Shown: positions 50,441 through 59,034, numbered from the stretch's first letter. The stretch is 64,000 nt of DNA from Kutzneria sp044547355 (GCF_044547355.1 NZ_JBIUAG010000026.1:80776-144775); one strand, 5' to 3'. Program-made: numbers and translations. The notes: generated by a model from the sequence alone, not told the origin.

Positions 50441-50591
50441 CGCCACCCCCGCAGCCCCCTTCGCCCAGGCCCGCACCCCACCGTCGCCGCCCACACACCC
50501 CCTTCCTTCACCCCTTCCCCGTCACCCCATTTCCCTTGCACCACAAGGGTTTTCACCCGTTCGTGGCGCGAGTTCGATCTTGCTGGACGAG

Positions 50592-50597
50592 TAGAAT
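50592..50597 (+). promoter_or_regulatory. -10 box of a leaderless promoter
   Basis: TAGAAT ends 7 bases before the ATG at 50605, the same arrangement as in the other two DUF222-HNH genes. Confidence 0.5.
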
Positions 50598-50604
50598 CGC
50601 TGGT

Positions 50605-51705
50605 ATGGAAGCAAAACTCGCTCGTTTGATCGAACTTCAGCGGCTCGTTCGTCGTCTCAAGGCCGAGTGGTTGCGGTTGGTCGACGAGCTCAACGTCGAC
50701 GAGTGGGCCGCGCGAGACTTGGCCATGGCGTTGCAGTTGTCGCAGAGCAACAGCGAGTCCCAGGTGAGGTTCGCCTCCCGTCTGGCCACCGTGTTCCCGG
50801 AGGTGCTGGACGCCATGGAGGCCGGGGTGATCAGTGAGTGGTCGGCCCATGGTTTGGTCGATCCCACCGAGAACTACCCGGACGACATCGCCCGCACGGC
50901 TGTGCTCAAGACGTTGGAGACGGCGGAGGGGCGGTGTTGTCAGCAGCTTCGGCGGTCGGTGCAGGGGCGGTTGCAGCGGGCCGATCCGGCTGGGTTTGCC
51001 CGGCGATGCGCGCAGCGGCGACGGGGGCGCGATGTCGTGGTGTATGACACTGAGGATGGTATGGCGGTGTTGAAGTCGGAGCTGCCGGTGGAGGTTGCCA
51101 GGGCGATGTACGCCAAGATCGATCACTTGGCTCGTCGGGAGGCGAAGAACGGTCGGTCGATGGATGCGGTGCGGGCGGATGTGTTGGCGTCGTTGGTGTT
51201 GCAGGAGCCCAAGAGTGCTGGGTCGAAGACGTTGATCCAGGTGACGGTGCCGATCACGGCGTTGTTGGGGGTGGATGAGCGGCCGGGGCAGTTGGACACG
51301 GGGCAGGTGATTCCGGCGGAGGTGGTGCGGGATCTGATGGCGGAGCCGGGGACGGTGTTTCACCGGTTGTTGACTGATGAGGCTGGTCGGTTGGTGGAGT
51401 ACAGCCCGGGGGTCTATCGGCCGACGGCGGAGGTGGATCGGTTCATCCGTGCCCGGCATCGGACGTGTGTGATGCCGTGTTGTTCGCATCCGTCTAGGTC
51501 GTGCGATATCGATCATGCGGTGGCGTGGCCGGAGGGCAAGAGCACGGGGACCAACTTGGGGCCGTTGGATCGGCGGCATCATCGGTACAAGCACGCCACT
51601 GACGCGAAGATCGGTATCGCCGATGATGGGACGACGACGATTGAGACTCGGTGGGGGCAGAGGTATGTGACGCGGCCGGAGCCGGTGGAGGAGCCGCCGT
51701 TCTGA
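50605..51705 (+). CDS. DUF222/HNH protein, divergent third copy
   Basis: The 366-residue protein has a DUF222-like helical domain and a C-terminal HNH-type motif (CDIDHAVAWPEGKSTGTNLGPLDRRHHRYKH). It differs strongly from copies 1 and 2: it keeps the His-rich core and paired cysteines upstream (CVMPCCSHPSRSC), but the late CxxC-H is replaced by LDRRHHRYKH. It may therefore be a different subfamily. The start is leaderless, and tandem repeats flank it on both sides. Confidence 0.82.
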   Translation: MEAKLARLIELQRLVRRLKAEWLRLVDELNVDEWAARDLAMALQLSQSNSESQVRFASRLATVFPEVLDAMEAGVISEWSAHGLVDPTENYPDDIARTAVLKTLETAEGRCCQQLRRSVQGRLQRADPAGFARRCAQRRRGRDVVVYDTEDGMAVLKSELPVEVARAMYAKIDHLARREAKNGRSMDAVRADVLASLVLQEPKSAGSKTLIQVTVPITALLGVDERPGQLDTGQVIPAEVVRDLMAEPGTVFHRLLTDEAGRLVEYSPGVYRPTAEVDRFIRARHRTCVMPCCSHPSRSCDIDHAVAWPEGKSTGTNLGPLDRRHHRYKHATDAKIGIADDGTTTIETRWGQRYVTRPEPVEEPPF

Positions 51706-51859
51706 GGTGGGGTGGGGGTTTGATTTGGGGGCGGCGGGGCGCAGACGTGTTGTCGTGAAGGCTGGTGGGTTGGGGACGCCGCTGCCGCGGCTACGACGGC
51801 CGGATCTGTGTCAGAGATTGCAGGGGCCGTCGCAGCCTTGCCACCCGAGACCGTGGTCA

Positions 51860-52080
51860 CCCTAGGTGGGTGGCTGGGTTGGGTGGTGGCGTTTGATGGT
51901 CCGGCGGCGGTTGGGGGGGTGGTTGGGGTGGGGTGTCAGTCACGTTGTTTGGTGGGTTGGGTGGTGGCGTTTGGTGGTTGGGCGGGGGTTGGGGGTGGTT
52001 GGGGAGGGGGGTCAGTCACGTTGTTTGGTGGGTTGGGTGGTTGCGTTTGGTGGTTTGGGGGTGGTTGGGGAGGGGGCAGT
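51860..52080 (+). repeat. GT-rich tandem repeat, 76-bp period
   Basis: Units containing GGGTTGGGTGGTGGCGTTTG recur with TCAGTCACGTTG markers at 51936 and 52012 and a diverged earlier copy near 51865. The gap 51706-52093 contains no gene besides this. The period and composition match the 77-bp array at 4695, although the sequences differ. Confidence 0.8.
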
Positions 52081-52093
52081 TGCATTGTTCTTC

Positions 52094-53179
52094 TCAATCA
52101 AAGGTTTTCCCGTGGGCTAAAGGAAAGCTGAACAGCTGCACGGGGAACTGGATGTGGGAAGTGCCGCCGTTGAAGGCGGGGGCACGGTCGAGCTGGGGAA
52201 CGGGCAGCCAGAGACGGTTGTCGGGGGTGAGGAAGAGGGCGTCGGTCCAGTGCAGGCGAGGGTCCTGGACGACGGTGGTGACGGTGCCGTCGGGGGCACG
52301 GCGGTTGACGGAATTATGGGCCAGATCAGAGAAGTAGAGGTTGCCGGCGCGGTCGATGGCGGTGCCGCCGGTCGGAGGGAGGTCGGCCCACGGCTGGACG
52401 TGAGCGGCGAGGGTGGCGGCGGGGACGGTGGGGTCGTCGAGCAAGGCGGTGGAGATGCGGGACCAAGGACCTTCGAGCGGACCGTAGTAGAGCCAGCGGT
52501 GGTCGGGGGAAAGCTCGAAGGGATCGGCGTTGACCTTGAGGGGCGAGCCATCGGGACCACGGACGACGGTGCCGTCGACGACGATGGGACGGTTGTCGGG
52601 GGCGGTGGTGGACGGATCGCCGTCAAGGACACGGCGGGCCTGGCCGGTGTGAAGGTCGAGGACGATCAAGCCGGCCTGGCCGCCGTCGGTGAGGTAGGCG
52701 GTGGAGCCGTTGAAACGGACATCGTCGACGTAGCTGCGCGGGGTGGCGATGTCGGAGGGGAAGGGGTAGACGCGCGTGACGCGGGTGGTGAGCAGGTCGA
52801 TGCGGACGAGCTTGGCGCCGCCGGGGAGGGGTGCGCCGCCGAACTCGGGGCTGCCGGTGTCCACGGCCCACAATCCGCCCCGGCCGTCAAGATGCACGGC
52901 ATTGACGTTGACAAAAGCGGTGGCGGGATCGACGCCGGGTTTCCAGGAGTTCCAGCGGGAATCGGGGAACGGGCGGACCTTGCCACGATCAAGCACGCCG
53001 ACGGCGGGACCGGTGGAGCCCGACCAGCGCGGACCGGCCACGAACACCCGGCCGTGATCGACGGCGACGGCGTTCCACACCATGCCGGAGCTCTCCGCCT
53101 CCAGACGCAAAGCGCTGGCCGGCGCCGGAAAAGTCGTGGCGAGCGTGGCCACCACGGCCGCGATCGTGAGACGCAACAT
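52094..53179 (-). CDS. Secreted Yellow/major-royal-jelly-like protein
   Basis: The 361-residue protein has a signal peptide (about residues 1-22) and the MRJP/Yellow six-bladed propeller pattern: WNAVAVDHGRVFVAGPRW, VNAVHLDGRGGLWAVDTG, YVDDVRFNGSTAYLTDGG, LSPDHRWLYYGPL and GTAIDRAGNLYFSDL. Bacterial members are poorly characterised; some may bind or oxidise amines or act as lactonases. I chose the ATG at 53179, with GGAAGGTGG upstream, giving a normal signal peptide. Confidence 0.85.
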   Translation of the reverse strand: MLRLTIAAVVATLATTFPAPASALRLEAESSGMVWNAVAVDHGRVFVAGPRWSGSTGPAVGVLDRGKVRPFPDSRWNSWKPGVDPATAFVNVNAVHLDGRGGLWAVDTGSPEFGGAPLPGGAKLVRIDLLTTRVTRVYPFPSDIATPRSYVDDVRFNGSTAYLTDGGQAGLIVLDLHTGQARRVLDGDPSTTAPDNRPIVVDGTVVRGPDGSPLKVNADPFELSPDHRWLYYGPLEGPWSRISTALLDDPTVPAATLAAHVQPWADLPPTGGTAIDRAGNLYFSDLAHNSVNRRAPDGTVTTVVQDPRLHWTDALFLTPDNRLWLPVPQLDRAPAFNGGTSHIQFPVQLFSFPLAHGKTFD

Positions 53180-53472
53180 CGGATTCCACCTTCCAACACG
53201 AGTCGCGCTCGAACATAGCGGCCACCGCCCGGTAACTTGCAAGGGCGGAAGCTATCCGTTGGATACCAAGGGGAGCAGGAGGAAAGCACGGCGTCGAGCT
53301 CAGGGCGCGGTCGGTCAGGTAGATCGTGACCTCGCTCACCCCGGACCGCTCCGACACCTCGTGCACTGTCACTCACCACCATGGCCCCAGGTAACGGCCC
53401 ACCGTTGCCCTACCGGCCGACACCGGGCAAGGTTGCCTGATGGGCTGACCCGAGGACGAGAGGATCATCGAC

Positions 53473-54696
53473 ATGTGGCTGACCGGCGCGACGGTCATCG
53501 ACGGAACCGGCGCGGATCCCGTGCCCGACCGCAGCATCCTGGTCGAGGACGGCCGGATCGCCGCGCTCGGCGGCACGCCGCCGGCCGGCGCCGAGGTGCT
53601 CGACTGCACCGGGCTGGTGATCACGCCCGGCCTGATCGACGCGCACGTGCACTTCGGGATGTCCAGCGACATCGGGCAGAGCCTCACCCGGCAGCTCTCC
53701 GTCGCCGAGATGGCGGCGGACATGTTCGAGAACTGCCGCCAGACGCTGCACGCCGGCTTCACCACGGTCCGCGACACCGGTGGCATCGACGACGGCCTGG
53801 CCCAGGTTGTGGCCAGCGGCAAGGTTCCCGGCCCGCGCATCATCCACTGTGGACCGTTGCTGGCCCAGACCGGCGGCCACGGCTACCTCGGCGCGACCTG
53901 GGAGCCGTCCGAGGACTGGGAGTCGCACCACGTGGTCGGCCTGCGGGCGGTGTCGTTCCTGTCCGACGGCCCGGACAGCGTCCGGAAGAACGCGCGCGAA
54001 GCGTTCCGGCGCGGCGCCAGCTTCCTCAAGATGTGCGTCACCGGCGGTGTCGTGTCCCACCACGACAAGCTGACCGACACCCAGTTCACCGCCGAGGAGA
54101 TCGCGGCTGCGGTCACGGAGGCGAGCGCCCGCGGCACCTACGTCACCGTGCACGCGCACAACAACGCCGGCCTGCGCACGGCCATCCAAGCCGGGGTGAA
54201 GTGCGTCGAACACGGTTCGGAGATCGACGAGGAGATGGCCACGCTGATGGCCCAGCACGGCGTGGCCCACGTGCCGACGCTGGCCGTGGTGCATGCTCTG
54301 CTGGACGACTCGACCGGGCCAGGCCTGCCGGCGCACATCGGCACGCGCGTCGGCCACGTCCTGGACGGGCAGATCGCCGCCATCCACGCCTCCCGGGCCG
54401 CCGGCGTGCTGATCGGCTCGGGCTCCGACTACATCGGCCCGAACCAGGAGCGCCGGGGCTACGAGATCACGTTGCGCGCCAAGGTCGAGGACCCGATGAC
54501 CGCCCTGGTCACCGCGACCAGGGACAACGCCCGGGTTCTCCGGATCGACGACGAGGTCGGCACGATCGAGCCGGGCAAGCGCGCCGACCTGGCCGGGTTC
54601 GCCGGAAATCCGCTCGACGACCCGGCGATCTTCGCCGACCACGAGCGGGTTCGCCTTGTGCTGCAACGGGGTCGAGTGGTCAAGGACCACCGCTAA
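53473..54696 (+). CDS. Amidohydrolase-1 family (imidazolonepropionase/prolidase-like)
   Basis: The 407-residue enzyme has the binuclear-metal amidohydrolase core: VITPGLIDAHVHFGM (HxH), the carboxylated Lys in SFLKMCVTGG, VTVHAHNNAG and CVEHGSEID for the other histidines, and the Asp in GSGSDY. It is related to Xaa-Pro dipeptidases and ochratoxinase-like enzymes. The ATG follows GAGAGG. It is convergent with the PucR gene, and substrate is unknown. Confidence 0.88.
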   Translation: MWLTGATVIDGTGADPVPDRSILVEDGRIAALGGTPPAGAEVLDCTGLVITPGLIDAHVHFGMSSDIGQSLTRQLSVAEMAADMFENCRQTLHAGFTTVRDTGGIDDGLAQVVASGKVPGPRIIHCGPLLAQTGGHGYLGATWEPSEDWESHHVVGLRAVSFLSDGPDSVRKNAREAFRRGASFLKMCVTGGVVSHHDKLTDTQFTAEEIAAAVTEASARGTYVTVHAHNNAGLRTAIQAGVKCVEHGSEIDEEMATLMAQHGVAHVPTLAVVHALLDDSTGPGLPAHIGTRVGHVLDGQIAAIHASRAAGVLIGSGSDYIGPNQERRGYEITLRAKVEDPMTALVTATRDNARVLRIDDEVGTIEPGKRADLAGFAGNPLDDPAIFADHERVRLVLQRGRVVKDHR

Positions 54697-55946
54697 GCAC
54701 TGCCCATGGCCTCGGCCAGGACCAAGGCGACCCACAGCTCCAGCAGGCGCTCGTCGGGCCCGCGGCCGCGCAGCTGCTCGGCCCGTTGCAGCCGGTAGGT
54801 GACGGTGTTGCGGGCGACGACGAGCTGGGCGGCGGTGGCCTTGGCGTTGCGGGTCTCCAGGTAGACACGCAGGGTTCGGCGCAGTTCCCGGGTGTTGGCG
54901 TCGTCGGCGGCGAGCTCGCCGAGCTCGTCGGAGACGAAGCGGCGCAGGCGTGAACCGTCCTCGGACAGGGCGGCCAGCAGGCTGACGGCCGCGAACGGCA
55001 CGACGGTGTCGGTCAGACCCGGCATGGCCCGCACGACCCGATGGGCGTCGCAGGCCTCGTTGTGGCTGCCCCGAAAACCGGGCACGTCGTAGGACGGCGC
55101 GCCGGCGGCCACCCGGACGTCCCCGCCGAAATCGGTTGGCATGACTGGGAAAGGGCTGCGACGGTTGCCCCACGCGTAGAGCAGCGACTGCCCGCGCGGG
55201 ATGAGCAGGGTCTGCTGCGCGCCGCCGGCCTCCAGCCAGCGCAACGCGGTGTTCTGGAGGCGGGCGGTGTCCTCGTGCCAGACGACGATGCCGACGTGGT
55301 GGCGGTGCCGCAGTTCGTAGCGCAGCTGCTGGGAAACGGTGTCGAAGTCCTTGACGGTGTCGGCCAGCACGGCGTTGACGAGCTCCTCCCGCACCGCCCC
55401 GGCGGTGGCCTGCCAGCGGTCGCTCTCCACCGCGTACGCCGCGCCGAGGCCCTCGACCAGGTCGTCGACGCACTCGAAGGCCAAGCGGAACATGTGCTGG
55501 AGCTCGGCCGCCTGCTCGGAGACCGGCACCAGGTCGCGGCAGGCGGTGGTGAGCCGGTCCACGAGCCGGCGGTGGGCCTGCCGGACCGTGGCCCACACCT
55601 CGGTCAGCGGCACGCCCAGCTCGACGAACTCCCGTGCGGTCTCGGGGACCTCGGGTGTGGCAGCGGGATCCTGCACGACTCCACTGTGGACACTGGCCAG
55701 CACGCACAGCACGCCGCCCTCGATGCCCTTGAGCACGGTCGGCTGCTCCCCCACGGCGGCGGCGAACCCGGGCCGGGCGGCCAGCGTGGCGGCGGCGACC
55801 TCCCGGGCCGTGGCGGCCGCCCAGTCCAGCGCGGACGGGCCCAGCCACTCGGCGAAGTCCCGCCGGGTCTGCTCCGAGCTGGCGAAATCGCGACTCCGAC
55901 CGTCGGCGCGCAGCGACCGCACCCAGGCGCCGAGCTTGTCGTCCAT
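54693..55946 (-). CDS. PucR-family transcriptional regulator
   Basis: The 417-residue protein has a GGDEF-like/PucR central domain and a C-terminal helix-turn-helix ETRNAKATAAQLVVARNTVT-YRLQRAEQL that defines the PucR (HTH_30) family. These regulators respond to purine breakdown products, amino acids or GABA. The ATG follows GGGAGGGGG. It probably controls the neighbouring amidohydrolase or the aldehyde dehydrogenase gene. Confidence 0.88.
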   Translation of the reverse strand: MDDKLGAWVRSLRADGRSRDFASSEQTRRDFAEWLGPSALDWAAATAREVAAATLAARPGFAAAVGEQPTVLKGIEGGVLCVLASVHSGVVQDPAATPEVPETAREFVELGVPLTEVWATVRQAHRRLVDRLTTACRDLVPVSEQAAELQHMFRLAFECVDDLVEGLGAAYAVESDRWQATAGAVREELVNAVLADTVKDFDTVSQQLRYELRHRHHVGIVVWHEDTARLQNTALRWLEAGGAQQTLLIPRGQSLLYAWGNRRSPFPVMPTDFGGDVRVAAGAPSYDVPGFRGSHNEACDAHRVVRAMPGLTDTVVPFAAVSLLAALSEDGSRLRRFVSDELGELAADDANTRELRRTLRVYLETRNAKATAAQLVVARNTVTYRLQRAEQLRGRGPDERLLELWVALVLAEAMGSA

Positions 55947-55998
55947 GCCGTCCCCCTCCCGGTGCGGCCGGCGCGGGGACGCCGGCCGCACTGTCGTA

Positions 55999-56535
55999 TC
56001 ACGGAATCCAGGGAGCCTTGTAGGCGCCGGTGCCGTAGAGGAAGGCGGTGAAGTCCTCGGCCGCCCACTCCTCGCTGATCTTGCCGTCCTTGAGCCGGTA
56101 CAGGTCGGTGGCGTCCCAGCGGACGGGCCGGTCGGACGCCGGGATGCCCAGCAGGTCGCCCTTCTGGGTGCCGGTCACGACCAGCCGGACGACAACCTCG
56201 TCACCCTGGGCCACGACGTCCTCGACGGCCGCGTGCAGGTCGGGAATGGAGGTCACGACCGTGGTCATCAGGCCGGCCACGTTGGACGCGCCGGCGACGG
56301 TGCCGACCGTGCCGCCGTGCCACTGCATGTCCGGGGTCAGGTAGCGGGTGGCGTGGTCGCCGTGGTGTCCATTGAGGACGTCAGCCATGAAGGCGGCCAC
56401 CACCAGCTCATTGGCGTTCACTCTGGCCGAGTCGGCGCCGGGTAAGGAGGTCGGCTGGGCCTGTGCGGAGAGGGCTGTGCCCCCGCCCACCAGACCGACA
56501 ACGGCGGCGACCAGGGCGACACTACGGATGTTCAT
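55999..56535 (-). CDS. Secreted SnoaL-like (NTF2-fold) protein
   Basis: The 178-residue protein has a signal peptide (about residues 1-27) and a SnoaL-like domain: VVAAFMADVLNGHHGDHATRYLTPDMQWHGG and VRWDATDLYRLKDGKISEEW. Such ester-cyclase-type proteins are common and rarely characterised. The ATG follows AAGGAGAACC. It is separated from the PucR gene by 52 bases and may be in the same transcript. Confidence 0.82.
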   Translation of the reverse strand: MNIRSVALVAAVVGLVGGGTALSAQAQPTSLPGADSARVNANELVVAAFMADVLNGHHGDHATRYLTPDMQWHGGTVGTVAGASNVAGLMTTVVTSIPDLHAAVEDVVAQGDEVVVRLVVTGTQKGDLLGIPASDRPVRWDATDLYRLKDGKISEEWAAEDFTAFLYGTGAYKAPWIP

Positions 56536-56689
56536 CGGGTTCTCCTTGTCATCACAGCGGGTTCGGCGATCATGGCCAGGACCCCAGGAATTCCACGGCG
56601 GGCAACGGGGCGTCGGCCGCCGCAAGCAAATACTCGTCGGGCACGGCGCCTGCCGGCTTGCGCACTCTCACCAAGGTTGCCGGCCACGT

Positions 56690-56706
56690 TTGGGCACTGT
56701 GCCCAA
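56690..56706. promoter_or_regulatory. 17-bp inverted repeat upstream of the aldehyde dehydrogenase gene
   Basis: TTGGGCA-CTG-TGCCCAA is a perfect inverted repeat 36 bases before the ATG at 56743. It is a likely operator, possibly for the PucR regulator. Confidence 0.5.
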
Positions 56707-56742
56707 TGCGTCGACCGGCCGTTGGTGATTACCTGCAACGCC

Positions 56743-58173
56743 ATGACCGACATCGCACTGAACTGGATCGGCGGCGAGTGGCTGGCCGCTAGAACCGTTG
56801 GCACATCGACGAATCCGGCCACCGGCGAGGTGGTGGGCCGGTTCGCCGACGGCGGCGCGGCCGAGGCCGACGCCGGCATCGCGGCCGCCCGCCGCGCCTT
56901 CCGTGAGACGTCCTGGAGCCGGGACCGCCAACTGCGGCACCGGGTCCTGTCGGAGCTGGCCGACCGCTTCGACGCACGGGCCGAGGTGCTGGCGGCCAGC
57001 CTCACCCGGGAGAACGGCAAGACGCTGCACGAGGCGGGGCTGGAGCTCGGACTGGTCTCGGCCACCCTGCGGCACTCCGCCGGCCAGGCCCTGACCGCCG
57101 CCGGTGTGGCGGCCGAGGCGTTGCCGGGCGTCTTCTTCAGCCAGCTCGCCGAGCCGGTCGGCGTGATCTCGGTGATCGTGCCGTGGAACGCCCCAATCGC
57201 GCTGTTCGTACGCTCGCTGGGTCCAGCCCTGGCCGCCGGCAACGCCGTGGTGGCCAAGCTGCCGGCCCAGACCGCGCTGACCAACGCCCTGGTGTCGGAG
57301 GTGATCGCGAGCGTCGAGGCGCTGCCCAAGGGCATCGTCAACGTCTTCACCGAGACCGGCAACACCGGCGCGCCCCGGCTGGTGGACGCGCCCGGCGTGG
57401 ACGTCGTCAGCTACACCGGCAGCGTCGAGGTCGGCCGCCGGGTCGGGGCCGCCGCCGGCGCCGCGCTCAAGCGGGTCAACCTGGAGCTGGGCGGCAAGTC
57501 GCCGATGATCGTCTTCGACGACGCCGACCTGGCCCGCACGCTGCCGCTGTTGGTGCAGGGCCTGATCGTGACGGCCGGGCAGTTCTGCATGGCCGGCACC
57601 AGGATCCTGGTCCAGCGCGGCATCGCCGACACCGTCCGCGAGCAGCTGGCGGCGGCGTTGTCGCAGGTCGTGGTCGGTCCTGGCGACGACCCGGCCAGCC
57701 AGATGGGGCCGCTGATCGACGCCGCCTCGGCCGACCGCGTCGAGGCCTTCGTCGAGGCGGCGCTGGCCTACGCCAAGCCGGTCGTGCGTGGCGGCCGCGT
57801 GGTCGACCGTCCCGGCGCCTTCTACCGGCCCAGCCTGCTGGAGGTCGAGGACCTGGACGTGCCGCTGGTGCAGGAGGAGATCTTCGGCCCGGTCGGCACC
57901 TTCGAGGTGTTCGAGGACGAGGTCGACGCCGTGCGCCGGGCCAACGGCACGCAGTTCGGGCTGGCCGCCGCCGTGTTCACCCGCGACGGCAACCGGGCCC
58001 GCAAGGTCAGCCGCGAGTTGGCGGCCGGCACGGTCTGGACCAACGGCTACTTCGCGCTGGACGACGGTTTCGCCGAGGGCGGCTACAAGAGCAGCGGCGT
58101 CGGCCGGCTGCGCGGGCCGCTGGGGCTGGCCGAGTTCCAGGAGGCCAAGACCTATGTGGAGGTCACCGGGTGA
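56743..58173 (+). CDS. NAD(P)-dependent aldehyde dehydrogenase
   Basis: The 476-residue enzyme oxidises an aldehyde to the acid. It has WNAPIALFVRSLGPALAAGN, SYTGSVEVGRR, the general base Glu in NLELGGKSP and the nucleophile in GQFCMAGTR. The ATG at 56743 gives the usual MTDIALNWIGGEW start, whereas the frame stays open upstream without homology. The substrate is unknown. Confidence 0.92.
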   Translation: MTDIALNWIGGEWLAARTVGTSTNPATGEVVGRFADGGAAEADAGIAAARRAFRETSWSRDRQLRHRVLSELADRFDARAEVLAASLTRENGKTLHEAGLELGLVSATLRHSAGQALTAAGVAAEALPGVFFSQLAEPVGVISVIVPWNAPIALFVRSLGPALAAGNAVVAKLPAQTALTNALVSEVIASVEALPKGIVNVFTETGNTGAPRLVDAPGVDVVSYTGSVEVGRRVGAAAGAALKRVNLELGGKSPMIVFDDADLARTLPLLVQGLIVTAGQFCMAGTRILVQRGIADTVREQLAAALSQVVVGPGDDPASQMGPLIDAASADRVEAFVEAALAYAKPVVRGGRVVDRPGAFYRPSLLEVEDLDVPLVQEEIFGPVGTFEVFEDEVDAVRRANGTQFGLAAAVFTRDGNRARKVSRELAAGTVWTNGYFALDDGFAEGGYKSSGVGRLRGPLGLAEFQEAKTYVEVTG

Positions 58174-58261
58174 ACGGCACGATCACATCCGCCTGTGACC
58201 GGGCCCACCGGCAGGAGTTCACACGACCGCTTGACATCGGCGAAGCGCCGGCAGCATCATT

Positions 58262-58281
58262 TCAATCAAATGTTTGACTGA
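58262..58281. promoter_or_regulatory. 20-bp near-palindrome before the SnoaL-like gene
   Basis: TCAATCAAA-TG-TTTGACTGA has one mismatched pair and lies 21 bases before the ATG at 58302. This is typical of a TetR-type operator; the cognate regulator is not in the window. Confidence 0.5.
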
Positions 58282-58301
58282 CTACTTGGAGGGAAGCCAT
58301 C

Positions 58302-58754
58302 ATGGCACTCGACGCGGAATCCGTGGTCCGGGCGGCCTATCACGCGGCCGAGGGCGGGGTGCTCGACGTCAAGGGCTTCGCCGAGCTGTTCGCCGAGGAC
58401 GGGGTGTTCAACAACGTCGTCGCGGGCGAGAGCTACCGCGGGGAGCACCTAGGCGACTTGGTGACCGCCATGGGCCAGCTCGCGCCCGACATCCACCGCG
58501 AGCTGCACCGGTTCCACGTGCAGGGCAACGTGGTGTCGGTGGAGCTGAGCATCCGCGGCACGGTCACCGGCCCGTTCGAGACGCCGGCCGGCGTGATCAA
58601 GCCGTCCGGGGCCAAACTCGACATCCCGACCGCCGACTTCTGGTACATCGAGGACGGCAAGATCAAGGAGTTCAACTGCTACGTCGGCGTCAGCGTGATG
58701 CTGGCCCAGCTGGGCGTGGCGCCGGACTTCGCCTCGGCGGTCGCCGCGAGCTGA
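58302..58754 (+). CDS. Cytoplasmic SnoaL/NTF2-like protein
   Basis: The 150-residue protein carries the SnoaL-like pattern FAELFAEDGVFNNVVAGESYRG, ELHRFHVQGNVVSVELSIRG and FWYIEDGKIKEFNCYVG. The ATG follows GGAGGGAAG. It is intact and stands alone between the palindrome and the tRNA-like array. Function unknown. Confidence 0.82.
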   Translation: MALDAESVVRAAYHAAEGGVLDVKGFAELFAEDGVFNNVVAGESYRGEHLGDLVTAMGQLAPDIHRELHRFHVQGNVVSVELSIRGTVTGPFETPAGVIKPSGAKLDIPTADFWYIEDGKIKEFNCYVGVSVMLAQLGVAPDFASAVAAS

Positions 58755-58760
58755 AGGTAG

Positions 58761-58835
58761 AGACCCACCTGGGAGTCGAACCCAGAGTTTCGTCGGTTTT
58801 GCGGACCGCGTCACGACCGTCGTGAGGTGTGGGCC
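58761..58835 (-). tRNA. Divergent tRNA-Cys(GCA)-like gene
   Basis: Read on the minus strand: a 7-bp acceptor (GGCCCAC/GTGGGTC, one G-U), U at position 73 as in bacterial tRNA-Cys, a perfect T-arm CTGGG-TTCGACT-CCCAG and an anticodon stem with loop CCGCAAA. The anticodon is GCA. Oddities are C33 instead of U33, A at position 8, a D-stem shifted by one base, a 7-base variable region and no encoded CCA. It is tRNA-shaped but non-canonical. Confidence 0.55.
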
Positions 58836-58875
58836 AAGCTTGGTGGTGCAGTGTTTCCGTTGGGCTACAAGGGCT

Positions 58876-58950
58876 TGGTGGCTCCCCGGGGGATCGAACC
58901 CCGACATCCGGGTCTTCAGGCCGGTGCTCTGCCGGTTGAGCTAAAGAGCC
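58876..58950 (-). tRNA. Divergent tRNA-Phe(GAA)-like gene with encoded CCA
   Basis: On the minus strand the acceptor pairs with two G-U wobbles, U8 and A9 are present, the D-stem GCTC/GAGC is perfect, the loop CTGAAGA presents GAA, the T-arm CGGGG-TTCGATC-CCCCG is perfect, and the 3' end is A73 plus CCA. The oddities are a C-C mismatch at the top of the anticodon stem (31-39) and G at position 37 after the anticodon. It is the most normal of the three and would be an extra tRNA-Phe. Confidence 0.7.
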
Positions 58951-58962
58951 AGTGGCACGTCG

Positions 58963-59034
58963 TCGGGCGCCCGCGAGTCGAACGCGGTGTCTCCTGAATC
59001 CACGTCAGGTGGGTTGCCGTCTCCCTCGCGCCCG
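58963..59034 (-). tRNA. Divergent tRNA-Pro(TGG)-like gene
   Basis: On the minus strand: acceptor CGGGCGC/GCGCCCG with C1-G72 and A73, as in bacterial tRNA-Pro; perfect anticodon stem CCTGA/TCAGG with loop CGTGGAT (anticodon TGG); T-arm CCGCG-TTCGACT-CGCGG perfect. Oddities are G33 instead of U33, a 3-bp D-stem and no encoded CCA. Its 3' end lies 12 bases from the Phe-like gene, so the array is probably cotranscribed. Confidence 0.55.

Noticed and set aside
50229..50498. Minus-strand frames rich in Lys, Glu, Gly and Arg repeats
   Set aside because: They are translations of the 31-bp tandem repeat, with no ribosome site or family.
51808..52337. Plus-strand frames rich in Gly, Val and Trp after the third HNH gene
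   Set aside because: They come from the 76-bp GT-rich array and overlap the confident Yellow-like gene on the other strand.
53203..53372. Minus-strand frame beginning MTVHEVSERSGVSEVTIYL
   Set aside because: The first 20 residues look plausible, but there is no ribosome site and no downstream similarity, and the frame shifts into the Yellow-like gene's leader; at most a relic.
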